Positions 27,501 to 39,670 of a DNA stretch of 64,000 nucleotides are shown in pieces; the stretch's first letter is position 1, and the number at the start of each line of letters is the position of its first letter. Made by a program: the position numbers and the translations under genes. Below the pieces are notes generated by a model. That model was not told the origin of the DNA. It saw only the letters and a program-made list of their open reading frames with translations, and ran no database searches. Source of the DNA: Suillus spraguei (taxonomy: Eukaryota > Basidiomycota > Agaricomycetes > Boletales > Suillaceae); NCBI GenBank assembly GCA_016800925.1, contig JABCPU010000003.1:496001-560000 (forward strand), read 5' to 3'.

Positions 27501-28356
27501 AGCTCGTCTTCTTCCTCGAGTAATTCAAGTTCCTCATTGTCGTCAATGAGGTCATCACTATCAACACGAGACTTCTTCGATATTTCAGGCTCATGATTGC
27601 CCTCATGATCATAAGCTCGTTTTCTGCCTTCCACTGCCGCATTTGTATCAAAAACGATATCCTTTTTGCTAGCACGACGATAAGAAGAACGTTTCCCAGA
27701 CGTTAAAGATTCGCCTGAGAAAGGAAGGAGGCCATCTCGAAGGCGGGGATTATATCGGTGTGCGAAGTCAAATCCATTAGGCTTATGATCAAAGCCAGAA
27801 ATGGTACGCCTTGTGCCAGGGAGTTGATTAACATGTGGCTTCGTAACTGTATACCGATCAGATCAAGACAACAAATCATGTAAAAGTTCCACACACCAGA
27901 CTCGGCCGCCCTTCGCCTTAATCCATGCGCGTCCGGCAACGGAACCTGATTATTTATTGCCGGAGGTTCTTCTGTGACGTTATTTGCCTGTAGTCTGTCC
28001 TGAGCCTCACGTTCAGCGCGCGCCCGGGTCGCCGCAGCATACGCTACAGCAAACGGACGACAGTCCGAGTCTGGGATTCCATGTTTGCGACGCATCGCTC
28101 TGATTGCCATAGGTGTCATAACTAAAGGTTAAAGAAGGGTGAACAGAATGACGCACTTTCTGTAACCCAATTCCTGATTTTTTTTCCATATGTCCCAGGC
28201 ATGTAGTGAAATGAGCGAGACCAATAGGCCAAGTGCTAGGATGATACTAGCCCTGAATAGGACCGAGTACTGGGACCATTGACCCACAATACCAGTATTT
28301 GGTATCTGCAAGATGGGACCGCCAAGAATGTCAGCGTGCTCGTCGTCATAAGCCAT
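24533..28356 (-). CDS. FG-repeat nucleoporin with N-terminal membrane segment
   Basis: Exons 28356-28157, 28099-27897, 27846-26912 and 26860-24533 sum to 3,666 nt, 1,221 residues. Residues 32-54 form one hydrophobic helix (LFRASIILALGLLVSLISLH), followed by basic KKN. Residues 65-370 hold acidic/basic clusters and a long stretch of Arg/Lys-rich, likely nuclear-localising sequence (SKKKKGGKK). A compact conserved block follows (GEEWELNGVQYKVG to VETWLTDKQYKDA). The C-terminal half is a low-complexity Ser/Thr/Ala/Pro domain with many FSFG, VFG and AFG motifs, typical of pore proteins that bind import receptors. Membrane anchor plus distal FG domain resembles vertebrate POM121 in layout, but I see no sequence evidence of common descent. 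The last intron is 51 nt, in frame and stop-free. Confidence 0.75.
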
Positions 28357-29421
28357 GGTACGCAGGAGCGTTGAAGGAAGCGGTCAAGAAAGGTATCCCA
28401 CACTCTTCGGCACGGCCCGAGTGCGGAGTGAATCGGAGATCTAAAATTTGCACTTGCGTTAAATTTTTTTGGTTAGAAAGTTGTCTAAATCTTACCTCCT
28501 CGTCTAGTGTACTGCGCTGAGCAACAATGCTGCAAAGCAGTTTCCATCATTAACACCTTTCTCATCCCTCCTATTGCAGACGATTCCGACCGGAGCTTAC
28601 GCCAAATCATACCAGCGTCTTTGAAGTGATTTGGTGTAGACTTAGATTGACTTTTCTTTCTTCTACGACCTCCACTCGCCAATGCCTAGGGACATGGCTC
28701 ACAGTGCTTTCGTTCCTATACTGATGATGTGGAAGATTAAGCGTGCTTGGTTCCACGCTTGAATGTCCAGCTGTCTGTGCAGTAATGAATGTGGTCATTC
28801 GAGTACTAAACCGATGCAAATATACTTTCTACACTCCCATGGCGTCTGGTACTAGTAGTAGTCGTTCGTTATCATAGTATCTGTTGTTGAACCATGATGT
28901 ACTTTATTATCTTGAGAATTTCTAGTGAGGCCAGCACGCATGTAAGTACGTGCAGTGATTTTTTAAAGTACTGCCTTTGGTCCAGCAATAAGCTAGCTCA
29001 GGCTTATATAATTGTTTTCGCGCCCGAACAAAGTCTAACATTATATACATAGTGCCGCATCACCATAATTCTGCTATCGTTCATCAAGAGGAAACAAGTG
29101 TTCTTAACTGGTCCAATCAAGTTGGAACATATGGAACTATTGCAATGTGGCTACGTGTTATATTACAAAGCATCCCATTCGGTTTAGAAGTGGCGCTTGT
29201 AACTCGGGCGGTTTCAGATTACAAGTCGGCTTAGACAATTTAGCGGGAAATTGTGACATAATCGGTTACCACGACGTACGGTGAGATTCCGATTGGTGTG
29301 AGAAAATTATTTCGATTGGTTTTTATACATTGAATTGCCGTTGGAACATTTACTTCCTTGTTTGCTTCATAGTCGTTCCCGCCATCACCGTCTTTCTCGT
29401 TTGTAACTAACAGGACTTGCA
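28357..29421. other. shared upstream region of nucleoporin and cytochrome b5 genes
   Basis: About 1 kb between divergent genes. Both strands hold short frames only (up to 75 codons) without recognisable domains. The half nearest the nucleoporin gene is GC-richer, the half nearest cytochrome b5 AT-rich. No RNA gene was seen. Confidence 0.4.
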
Positions 29422-30071
29422 ATGGCCAAGGTTGTCACGTACGAAGAACTCAAGGCGCACTCTACTAAGGACAGTTTCTATGTTCTTATCCATGGAGAAG
29501 GTGAGTACAAGGAAGCTTGTCGAAATGTGTCTGCGTGGTGACGTGTTGGGCAGTGTACGATGTTACCAACTTCATGGACGAGGTATGCAACTAACGGGAT
29601 AGACATTGCACTATTCCCTGACCATGACCCTTCATTGTAGCACCCAGGAGGGGACGATGTGATCTTGGCTGAAGCTGGTATGTGTTCCATGACAATGGGC
29701 GGCTAATCTCATACTAAAGATACGCTATCTGTAGGCAAAGACGCAACCCAGGCTTTCGAAGATGTCGGCCACTCTGACGAGGCCCGCGACCTTCTCCCTC
29801 CCCTCCTTGTCGGAAAATTTGAGAAGGATGGTGTAAGGTTCACAGCAATTCCAATCTGAGCCGGTCTAACCCGGTTTATCAGGCTCTGAAAACCGGCGAT
29901 ACCAGACCCCTGGTGCTAGCCCTGCAGTCTCTAATGCAGTTGAACGGGGTTCAAAGTAGGTTTCATTGTACCAGCGTTTGCCCCGCAACTGACCTCTTCT
30001 GCAGCTTGATGTACTTTATTCCATTGTCCCTACTGGGAGCATACTTTGCATGGCGCTTTTATGGAGCATAA
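29422..30071 (+). CDS. CYB5: cytochrome b5, tail-anchored
   Basis: A small haem protein that passes electrons to desaturases, hydroxylases and P450s at the ER surface. Six exons: 29422-29500, 29554-29582, 29641-29677, 29735-29830, 29883-29955, 30005-30071; total 381 nt, 126 residues. The haem core begins with [10 protein letters not shown]. The first axial histidine is in HPGGDD and the second in [12 protein letters not shown]. The variable linker is followed by a C-terminal hydrophobic helix ([17 protein letters not shown]) typical of the microsomal tail anchor. Two exons are only 29 and 37 nt, but all junctions are GT..AG and keep the frame. The linker ([13 protein letters not shown]) is unusually rich in Arg and Asn for the family but is read through two consistent splices. 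Confidence 0.92.
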
Positions 30072-30413
30072 AGGCATGATTGACTTCCTGTTTCCCTGAC
30101 ACCTATTGGCGTACATCATTTTATATCCTCATGATATTCTTGCATGTTACCCATGAACCTACCTCGTCTGTCACTATATCTATCACAGGTTCCTTGGGAT
30201 ATAGAAATTCATGTTTCTTTCAGGTTCAGCGTGAATCAACCTGTGATGAGCCAAGATCTGTATGTATTGGATTGAAAGAACACCGCAATAGAATGATGGT
30301 TAAACTGCGCTGATGACTCAGACCTGTACAGATAACGGGCTGTGTGTTGATACAACAGAAAAAGATGAACACTTTAGGATGCCAGCAAACCATTGACATG
30401 GACAGGGCATGTA

Positions 30414-31417
30414 CTAAGCCTTTTGCGCGCGTTCCTTCTCAAGGCGTTGTTCGTCCAGCTAGACCTGAAGTCAACACAACATGCGAAATAAAAGGTGTAA
30501 ATTCATACCAGGAAGACCCAAGTATGATCTGGGGAGTGCTAATGGAGCGTTAGACGTCTCAATGTCAGAAGTACAGGAAAAGAAGTGGAGCGTACCTTCC
30601 TCATGTTGGCTGCCTGTGCACGCTGGGAGTGTGTCAGAGCGGCTGTTGCGATGATGACACCGATAGTAAGTCCCTGAGCCCAGAGGCGCACTTGAACAAT
30701 CTGATGTAATGATATAACAGGTTTAAGTACGAGAACAAGCAGTGACCGAAGCAACACGTACCTTGTTTGGCGTAGAGATCAAGCTGTCATCTCAGTGATC
30801 AGCTCAGTTCAAACCACACTGCAAAAAGAAAACGCACGGGTCACGCATGACTTTGTTGCCGACAAGACCCATAGTGAGGGCCCAACTGCCCACGATAACG
30901 CTGAGCTGGTGTTTCGCTGTCCACTCCGCTAATTTGTCCTTCGGGCTCAACGAGGCCCACCTCCTCCACTCTTCCTCTCGCTCCTTCTCCAGCTCCGTCT
31001 GTCCACTACTCGTCCTAGACCAGTCCAGGTCAGACAATGTCTTAAAACAAAACGCTTGACATACCAATGCTGGCGATGAAAGTCCAGCCCACGGTGCTCC
31101 GCCCTCACGGAAATTAAGGGGGCTATGATGATGGCGGCACCCAGCATCTTCATCGTAGTAGGCAAGGCACGAAAAGCAGGCGATCTGCGATTCAGCAGAT
31201 ACCATGTCGGTGCTAAGATTGCTGAGCTTGTGAGTGCACCCTCGACGGCGCCGCGCGCAAGGGCCGCGTTTTGCCCCTTCAACTCGGTTTCAAATATCTG
31301 TCAAACGCGGTTAGCATGGTTTCAGGTACTGTACGACCTGTGCTTGCATTCAACATGTATGATAGTGAGGTTCACTAGCTTGGTTGGAATGCAAGGTTGT
31401 CGAGAGCCTGATATCAT
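30414..31417 (-). CDS. RCF2: respiratory supercomplex factor 2 (HIG1 domain)
   Basis: An inner-membrane protein that helps cytochrome c oxidase associate with complex III. Clear exons: 31297-31065, 31014-30838, 30783-30762, 30700-30596, 30538-30509, 30458-30414; these give 203 residues in one phase. The N-terminal part has the GAVEGALTSSA helix, the NRRSPAFRALP loop and a second helix. The HIG1 domain follows: KHQLSVIVGSWALTMG, the conserved PNKIVQVRLWAQ motif and a last helix with THSQRAQAANMRK. The end ERLxKERAQKA fits the charged tail of the family. The first coding exon is uncertain: ATG 31,417 followed by an intron from GTGAAC gives a plausible 14-residue start, but other short first exons are possible. 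One exon of 22 nt and one of 30 nt are inferred from phase and from matches to the family. Confidence 0.82.
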
Positions 31418-31612
31418 AATATTGTTCCCGTATTTGTCATTATTCAAATATTCAAAGCTATCTACTTGCGTACAAAGTATTCCTAACTATACCTAAACTA
31501 ATAGCAGCACTTTTTGGCATAGACGACACTTAACATATGGAGGGGAATACTACTGCATCGCACATATATGTCAACGGAAAACCAACATCTCATGAGTAAC
31601 GTAGAGCCATGC

Positions 31613-34600
31613 TCAGAAATGATCCACACTGAATGTCCATTTCCCCTCCCGAATGTCGAAGTCCTCAAAGTGGGTCTCCTTGATCGTCTTCAGCCGTTTC
31701 AGGTGCTTGACTGCACCAGGATCTTTCTCATTCTTGATGGGCTCGCGAGTTGCTTTATCCGTCGCCCAGCATCTGACAAGAACGATGCGCGCGCGAACAT
31801 TGAGCCCCGAGCCTGGTGCAGGCTTGTCTGCATCATCAGTGTCCGGATAAACACTGCACTCTTTATCGTCAAACTTGACAATCTCGCCCAGGAGAGCACC
31901 AAGTCTTGGAAGATTAGTGAGGTCGACTGGCTCCAGGAATTGGATCTCGCCGTAACCGACACGTCCAACGATAAGGTCCTTGAATGCCACTAGGTCCTCG
32001 TAACCGAGATTGACGAGGGTCGGGAGAGCAGGTTTCACCCAGTAGCTACCATGCTGCAGCGCTGCAGGTGCTGGAGACTCTTTTGCAGGTGAGGCTGGTG
32101 AGCCCAACACGTTGATGGTACTATGTGCAGAAAAGCGACCAGGAACTTTGCGAGTAATAGGTGTTGGAGTCTCCACTTGAGGAGCAGTAGATGTTGCACT
32201 GACGGCAATTTCTTTTTCTCTTGCAACTTCCTTCTCACGTGCAGCCTGGCTAAGGGCTGGGCTGAACGTTACCCTGCTGGGACTAGCGCGCGAACCAGAT
32301 TGACTAAAGAGGTCTGCAGGCTCAACTTTCTTGTCCAGTATTAATTTCTTTACGCTTTGACGCCCCCCACTTCCTAGAGAAGGAGTGGAACCTCGTCCCA
32401 ACAGTCCATCAGGACCCTTCCCGTCGAGGCGACTAAGTGCCAACGCATTGGATTTCCCATTCGTCAGTGAATTGGCGAAGGGACTCGTACTGCACCCAAG
32501 TGCAGCTGCCGACGTTGATGTCGCAAAGCCGCGCAGCTTCGAATTAGCGGGGGTATAGCCGAGTTGTAGATATGGGATAGGCGAGCGTGTAGGGACATCG
32601 ACAAAAAAGCCAGGTTTCTTTTTGGGTTGTTGATCGAGATCTACGGCGCGCGGGCCAGGAGGAAGCATCGAGAAGATTGGTAGGTTCTGAGAAAGAGGTT
32701 CGGCAATGGAGGCGAACAGAGTTCCTTGTGCTCCAGGAGCAGTAGCAGAGGCGTTTAAACTAGACAACGATTGTCCATTTCCAAATAATGAACCACCCGT
32801 TGATGTTGAGGTACCAAGTCCCGGTGCAGCGGGTTTGGGACCAAACAAGGAGGTGCCGAACGTGTTCGTCCCAGCTGCTGATTGTTGGTTCATTGCCTGA
32901 CCTGCAGGCTGCCCGAAAGGATTCGTTTGGGGTTGCGAGCCGATCGTTCCCGTCGTGCCTGTCTGACCGAAGGTATTTCCAAACAAACCTCCGCCAGTGG
33001 CTGGTTTGGGCCCAAAAAGCCCACCCGGTTGAGCGGGCTGTTGGGCCTGCTGCTGATTTGGTTGGACGTTCCCAAATAAACTTCCACCCGTCGTCGGACC
33101 CCCAAATGGGCCACCTTGAGGTTGGGCTGTGGTGGAACCAAATACTATTTGTGACCAATATCACCAAGATGAACTAGTGGGAAAAAAAAAGAAACCTACA
33201 TCCAGTCTGTTGCGGTTGCTGCTGCTGTTGGGGCTGGCCAAATATGCCACCACTCGTGCTGCCGAATATGCCACCCGCTTGCGGCTGCTGAGGTTGCTGC
33301 TGTTGCTGAGTGCCAAACGTGCCAAAGCCGGTAGACGTTGTGCCAGTTTGAGCAGGTTGACCGAAAATCGACGGTTTGGGAGCCGTGTTCGAACCTTACA
33401 GTGAAAAGTTAGTATTGTTCTTATAACATGAATGCTGAAATGTACCAAAACTTCCGAATGTGCTCCCAGTTGCAGGCTGCTGCTGCTGCTGGGGTTGACC
33501 AAAAATGCCTGTTGTACCTGCAGCAGCCTGGCCGGCTGGTTGTCCGAAGGCTCCTGTAGAACCAAATGCGCCACCTGCTGTCATAGAATGTTAGAAAGTA
33601 TGAAATCGACAGCGGCAAGAGTCCTACTTGTTGACCCGAAGGTAGTACTGCCGAAATTAGTGGCGGGTTTGTTCTGCTGTCCAAATGTACCTCCGCTCGA
33701 ACCAAAATGCTCGTCCCAGTTGTGGCTGGTTGCTGCTGTGGCTGCCCGAACGAACCGAAGACGGAAGGTTGTTGCTGTTGCTGTGGTTGTTGTTGTTGCT
33801 GCTGCTGCTGCTGCTGCTGAGGCTGACCAAAGGCTGACCCAAATATTCCTGTTCCAGTACCTGTCGCCGGTTGCGTGGGTTGGGGTTGTGCGAAAGCTCC
33901 AAAGCCAGTACCAGGATTGCCTGTTGTTCCTGTACTTCCAAACGCGCCTGCCCCCGCGCCACCGCCGAACATGGATGTACCGGCAGGCTGCGTAGGCGTG
34001 CCTCCGAATAAGTTCGTTGTTTGAGTAGTTGTTGCGCCACCAAAGGATGGCTGGCCGAATGCCCCTGCAGTCTTTCGTCCTTGTTGATAGTCTTGATAAC
34101 GAAGCTCCTAGGTAAGATTTCATCACGACTTTTAAGCAAGGAAATGATATCTGACGGTAACAATCACTCACCTCGAGCGACGTCCCTCGATAGGCGGGCA
34201 TAGCCGTTATTGTCTGATATTGCAGAGTAGACGTCGATGTTGGGTCCTTTTCACTGAACGAGCTATAGGGAGGATTCGATGTGCCTGTTGTAACAGGAGC
34301 AGTGGTGTCGTTGGCAGTAGCTGGACACAAGGGTGAGCTCCTCTCAGCGAATTCATAAAATGAAAAAAGCACTTACTCGGAGAGGTAACACCAAAACCAG
34401 TGGTGGTTCTATTCTGTCCAAAAGAACCAAACGCACCCCCAGTGTTGGGACTGGATCCAAAAACCGTGGTCCCTGTCCCAGTTGTTGAGCCAAAAGTATT
34501 ACCGCCACTTCCGAAAGCTGAGGTGCCTCCCCCTCCAAATAGGCCCGTAGTAGGCTTTGGAGCTCCAAATGCTGAGGTACTCGCAGCTGGTTGCGGAGGA

Positions 34601-34935
34601 TTCTGGCCAAATGCACCTGCATTGAATATGACTCGGTCATGAGGAATACAATATAAACGCGATAGGACACACCAAATGCAGGAGTTCCCGTACTTGAGTT
34701 CGCCAAATTACCAAACATTGGGTTGGCCTGTGGTTGCTGGGGCTGTCCAAAAGCACCTGTTGATCCAAAGGCTGCTCGGCAATTAATAGGTGCGTAAAAC
34801 GCTGTACAGACAAATGACTCGCTTACCTGTTCCGGCTCCGAAGCCGCTAGGCTGACCAAAACCAGAACTCTGCGGTTGGCTCTGATTCTGTTGAGGATTT
34901 GCCCAGGAAGATTGCACTGTGTTACTTCCGAACAT
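31613..34935 (-). CDS. NUP98: nucleoporin Nup98 (GLFG repeats, autoproteolytic domain)
   Basis: A GLFG nucleoporin on both faces of the pore that binds import receptors and the mRNA-export factor Gle2. Exons: 34935-34827, 34771-34673, 34616-34377, 34320-34172, 34107-33628, 33577-33446, 33394-33200, 33144-31613. They hold FG/Gln-rich repeats, a Gle2-binding segment (SSFSEKDPTSTSTLQYQTI then YRGTSLEELRYQDYQ), more FG repeats with a 16-residue Gln-rich stretch, a linker, and the C-terminal autoproteolytic fold (YVVKP-like SYWVKPAL, YGEIQFLEPVDL) ending TFSVDHF and stop.
In exon 5 the FG repeats jump frame at an AAAA run (33,704-33,707); one more base makes the total 2,937 nt (978 residues) and rejoins the repeats. 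The protein stops exactly at the His-Phe that precedes the cleavage bond, so no Nup96 part is joined. Confidence 0.92.
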
Positions 34936-35123
34936 ATCTGAAGAAAGAGCCTGCAGTCGTTTGTCACTGGTGCCGTCGACATCTGGAGTAGGATGCGGAG
35001 TTTATAATATCAAAGGTCCGACATGCACATATTTAGAATTTATATCTCACGACAATAACCAACCTTATTCCAAAAAATTGGCAGGTCCAGCTGAGAAAAG
35101 CCAGGGGGAGTAGTTTAGACGTT
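34936..35123. promoter_or_regulatory. shared promoter of NUP98 and RPA135
   Basis: Only 188 bp separate the start codons of two divergent growth-related genes, so their promoters must overlap. No TATA box is placed convincingly for either gene. A short extra upstream exon of NUP98 cannot be ruled out. Confidence 0.55.
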
Positions 35124-38100
35124 ATGCCCGACGGCTCGCAGAAGTCAAGGCGGCAGCCTACTTTTAACACCATCCAGCGCGAAGAGTCATTCAAAAATCC
35201 ACCCAAAACAGGCTCAACATATCCGATCCTTAACGAATTTGTCACGCCTCATATCGAATCCTTCAATGCCCTCTTCGATGATTCTGGACTGCCAAAGGGA
35301 GACGGAGATGGTCGAGGACTATTGTCATTAGGTCTGAAGGACATAGGAGAGCGCGTCGTATTCGATGGCAGCGGCGAGCTTGGGACAGAGAGTGGTCAGC
35401 GTGGCTGGGGCAATCGTCTGAGCAGTGAGTGGTGCATCTAGCTCTCATTTACATGCGGTGTTCATCGCATGGATTAGTATGGATAGACGAGGTATCTATA
35501 GCTCCGCCTAGAGTCCCAGACAGAGATACATGGAGCACTGAACGCAAGATATTTCCTACAGAGGTAAGTTATTTCCGTTGAACGTAACCTGAACCCGGGC
35601 TCTACAGGGTGATAGACAGATGCTCTAAAGCTGACGCACATGATAGGCTCGTGAGCGCTTGACCTCTTATCGGGGGCGTATGCAAGCAAAGGTCTGCTGG
35701 AGCATTAATGGGAACATCCATCCTGATCAATTTGTAATGCGGGACTGTGGACTAGTTCCGATCATGGTTCGGGTAAGCACCCATTATGTGTGTTCGGACG
35801 ATAAACCGACCAACATTACTAGTCTGTTCGGTGCAATATTCGTGGTCTACCTTCTGCGGAACTTGTGAGGCGACATGAAGAGCCAGAAGAATTTGGTGGC
35901 TACTTTATCATCAATGGGAACGAACGGTTAATTCGCTATCTGATCCTCCCCCGTCGAAATCATGTCACTTCGCTGCTTCGTCCATCTTTCGCTAACCGTG
36001 GGCCTTCGTACACGCAGTATGCAGTACAAATTCGCTGCGTTCGCCCCGATCAATCCAGTGTTACTAATACTCTCCACTATCTCTCAAACGGAAGCGCAAT
36101 GCTACGATTTAGCTGGAGAAAACAAGAATATGTGATACCGATTATGCTTATCCTCAAGGCTCTCATTGGTGCTTCCGACAGGGAGATTTTTGATAGCGTC
36201 ATGATGCAAGATTACGAAAACACATTTCTAACAGATCGTGTTGAGCTTCTCCTGCGTAGTTTCAAGATGTATAGCTTGTACACTGGTGATCAGTGTCTTG
36301 AGTACTTGGGCGACAAATTTCGAGTCGTGCTTGGCATGCCCGAGGACTGGACGAACCAAGCTCTTGGGGCTTGGCTAATCCAAAAGATGGTTTTGGTGCA
36401 TCTTGAATCGGCTCGCGACAAGTTCCGGATGCTGGTGTTTGTACCTGCTTTCTCTGTTTATATATATATATGCTCATCACCACCTGCAGATTCATGTTGC
36501 GAAAGTTGTACAGTGTGGTATCCTCCTCATGCTGCGCAGATAACCCAGATTCGCCGCAACACCAGGAAGTACTGCTCCCTGGTTATTTGTATGGCATGAT
36601 CATCAAGGAGCGCCTAGAGGAAGCGCTGAACCAAGTGAGAAACCAGATTGCGACGGATGTCAGGAAGGAAGAACCACCAGTCGATTTTCTTGACAGTACG
36701 CACAAATACCTCGCTTCGACCCTGTTATGAACTGATGACAATCATAGAACGATATATTATGAAGGTCATCAATAAGGTGAACTGGGATATCGGTTCCAAA
36801 ATGTCAAACTTCTTGGCTACTGGTAATCTGGTCTCACCATCGGGTCTTGATTTGCAACAAGCATCTGGGTTTACCATTGTTGCCGAAAAACTCAATTGGA
36901 TGAGGTATATAAGTCATTTTAGATGTATCCATCGCGGTGCCTTCTTTGCCGAACTCAAGACAACAACCGTTCGAAAGTTATTACCAGAAGCTTGGGGTAA
37001 AGTAGTGTGCTTCAACTATTCTGGTCCCGTACTAAATAATCATACAGGTTTCCTATGTCCAGTGCATACGCCTGATGGTGCCCCGTGTGGTTTGCTCAAT
37101 CATCTTTCGAGGACGTGCCGCATTGTCACGGCGCCTCTTTCCGTTGCTGAGATCCCTGCACTTCTGGCAGCTCACGGAATGACACAGGCCTTCTCATCTT
37201 CAATAGATGGCCGAAAAAATCTTTGCGTTCAACTTGATGGTCGTGTTATTGGCTGGGCAAGACAGGCGGTTGCTCAGCAACTTGCTACCAATCTACGGAT
37301 ATGGAAAACCGAGGGTCAACACAAGGTTCCCCTTGATCTGGAGATCGGTTTTGTTCCCGAATCGAAAGGTGGACAGTACCCCGGTTTGTTCTTGTTTTCT
37401 ACCCGAGCAAGGATGATGCGTCCTGTGAAGTTCATCGCCAACGGAAAGGACGATCAAGTTGGATCATTTGAACAGGTGTACATGAACATTGCAGTCAAAC
37501 CTGACGAGGTCGAGCCAGATGTTTCATCCCATGTGGAACATGCGCCGACAAATTTTTTGTCCATCTTGGCGAATTTGACGCCGTTCTCGGATTTCAATCA
37601 GGTAACGCACAAGAACAAGCTCCTTTAAGTTGGCACTGACTTACTGTACAGAGTCCCAGGAATATCTATCAGTGTCAGGTAAGTGCCAGTACACGAGAAC
37701 CATTACCTCGGCTTAACTTCATGTTTCAAGATGGGTAAACAAACAATGGGTACCCCATCTACCGCCCTACAACACAGAACAGACAACAAGCTCTACCGGT
37801 TACAGACCGGCCAAAGTCCCGTTGTTCGACCACATCTACACAACACTTACGCCATGGACTCGTTTCCAAACGGCACCAATGCCATTGTTGCCGTCATTTC
37901 TTACACCGGCTACGACATGGAAGACGCCATGATCCTAAACAAATCCGCACATGAACGGGGTTTCGGCTACGGAACGGTCTACAAATCTCAGACAATCGAT
38001 CTCAAGGAAATGCGAGGCGCCGCTAAATCATCAGCATCCCCTACACTACATTTTGGTCTTGGTCACGACGTTCGAACGGCGGAAGGCGATGGACAGCATA

Positions 38101-39395
38101 CCTGTTGTCATTTTTTGGATAAGGATGGCCTGCCGTTCATCGGCACCAAATTGGATTCTGGTGATCCTATAGCCGCTTACATCGATGAGACTACTGGGCG
38201 CACGAGGTTCGTCAAGTACAAAGGCGATGAGCAAGGGATCGTGAATGAAGTGCGCATGTTAGGTACAGTTTTCACCCTGGTTCATTCCTGGTAGCTGCTA
38301 ATGAAATTCAAGGCGGTGATGCTGGAGACACCGAGTTGCAGAAATTACATGTCACTTTCCGCATAACTCGTTCTCCTGTCATCGGAGATAAATTTTCGTC
38401 TCGTCATGGTCAGAAGGGTGTGTGCTCACAAAAATGGCCGACTGTTGACATGCCCTTTTCGGAGAGCGGAATGCAACCTGATGTTATCATCAATCCACAT
38501 GCGTTTCCAAGTCGTATGACCATCGGCATGTTAGTGGAAAGCATGGCTGGCAAGGCTGGTGCTATGCATGGACTAGCACAAGATGCAACTCCTTTCCAGT
38601 AAATCAACATTGCTCCTATTGCGATACCTGCTGACGGCATCCAGGTTTTCTGAAGAAGACAGAGCAATTGACTACTTTGGCGAGCAGCTATTAGCAGCTG
38701 GCTATAACTACTACGGCAACGAGCCCATGTACTCGGGCATCACTGGTCAAGAGTTCGCTGCGGATATCTACATCGGTGTTGTTTATTACCAACGTCTGCG
38801 GCACATGGTCCTGGACAAGTTCCAGGTCAGAACCACAGGCCCGGTTGACCCCGTGACACGTCAGCCAGTCAAGGTATGGAAGTTGTTATATATGACCTTG
38901 TCTCTTTGCTAATAATCTAAACAGGGCCGCAAACGTGCTGGCGGCATCCGATTTGGGGAGATGGAGCGCGACGCTCTGATTGCGCATGGGACGTCGTTCC
39001 TTCTCCAGGACCGGTTAATGAATTGCTCAGATTACTCCACTGCATGGGTCTGTCGGACCTGTGGCAGTCTCATATCCCTTGGTTACGATGATATAAGCTT
39101 GGGCGAGTCGTCTACTGGCACGATGAAAACAACTGGTCCAGGCGGAGAGTACTGCAGAGTGTGCCGCGCAGTTGCTGAGGAAGATGACGAACGAGCTCGC
39201 CAGGCTCTGGCCACGGGACAAAATCCCGATCGAAGTCCGCTGCCAGGCGTGAAGGTGGCTATACCGTCATCGAACGTACTACGCAGTCCATCAAAAGGTG
39301 GTGACCTCGATGTTGTAGCGGTCCCCTATGTATTCCGCTATCTTTGCGCCGAGCTCGCCGCTATGGGCATTGCAGTTTCACTGGAAGTGCGATGA
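35124..39395 (+). CDS. RPA135: RNA polymerase I second-largest subunit
   Basis: The second-largest catalytic subunit of nucleolar RNA polymerase I, which makes pre-rRNA. Twelve exons: 35124-35424, 35478-35563, 35647-35772, 35823-36436, 36490-36695, 36748-36996, 37048-37601, 37652-37678, 37731-38262, 38313-38598, 38645-38873, 38925-39395; 3,168 nt, 1,055 residues, no frame breaks. Signatures: [61 protein letters not shown] (catalytic-core region), [11 protein letters not shown] (hybrid binding) and the C-terminal zinc site CRTCGS..CRVC. Intron 6 is 51 nt with no in-frame stop and could be mistaken for coding. Exon 8 is only 27 nt. The length fits Pol I rather than Pol II or III homologues, as does the poor match to their anchor motifs. 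Confidence 0.95.
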
Positions 39396-39670
39396 CAACA
39401 GTCATCGTTCACACAGTACTCACATCAGTATTCTTGCTATCGCTTTCGTGGCTCAAAAACCGTACATAAACTGTCGTTAATAACATTAGGCTACGGATAC
39501 CAAGTGAACAAAAGGACCGCTGTCAGCTTGCTGACACTAATAACGAGAATTAGAGTCAATAAAAATGAGTAGTTGTTAGATCTACATGGAAGATCGAATG
39601 AAGAGAGCTGGGTATCATTAGGCTGTATCCATATTAACTTTGAATCATAAAACGGGTGAGCTTGCGTAGA

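Noticed and set aside
33781..33820. CAG/CTG run in NUP98 as a microsatellite of interest
   Set aside because: It codes the Gln-rich spacer common in GLFG nucleoporins; nothing else marks it out.
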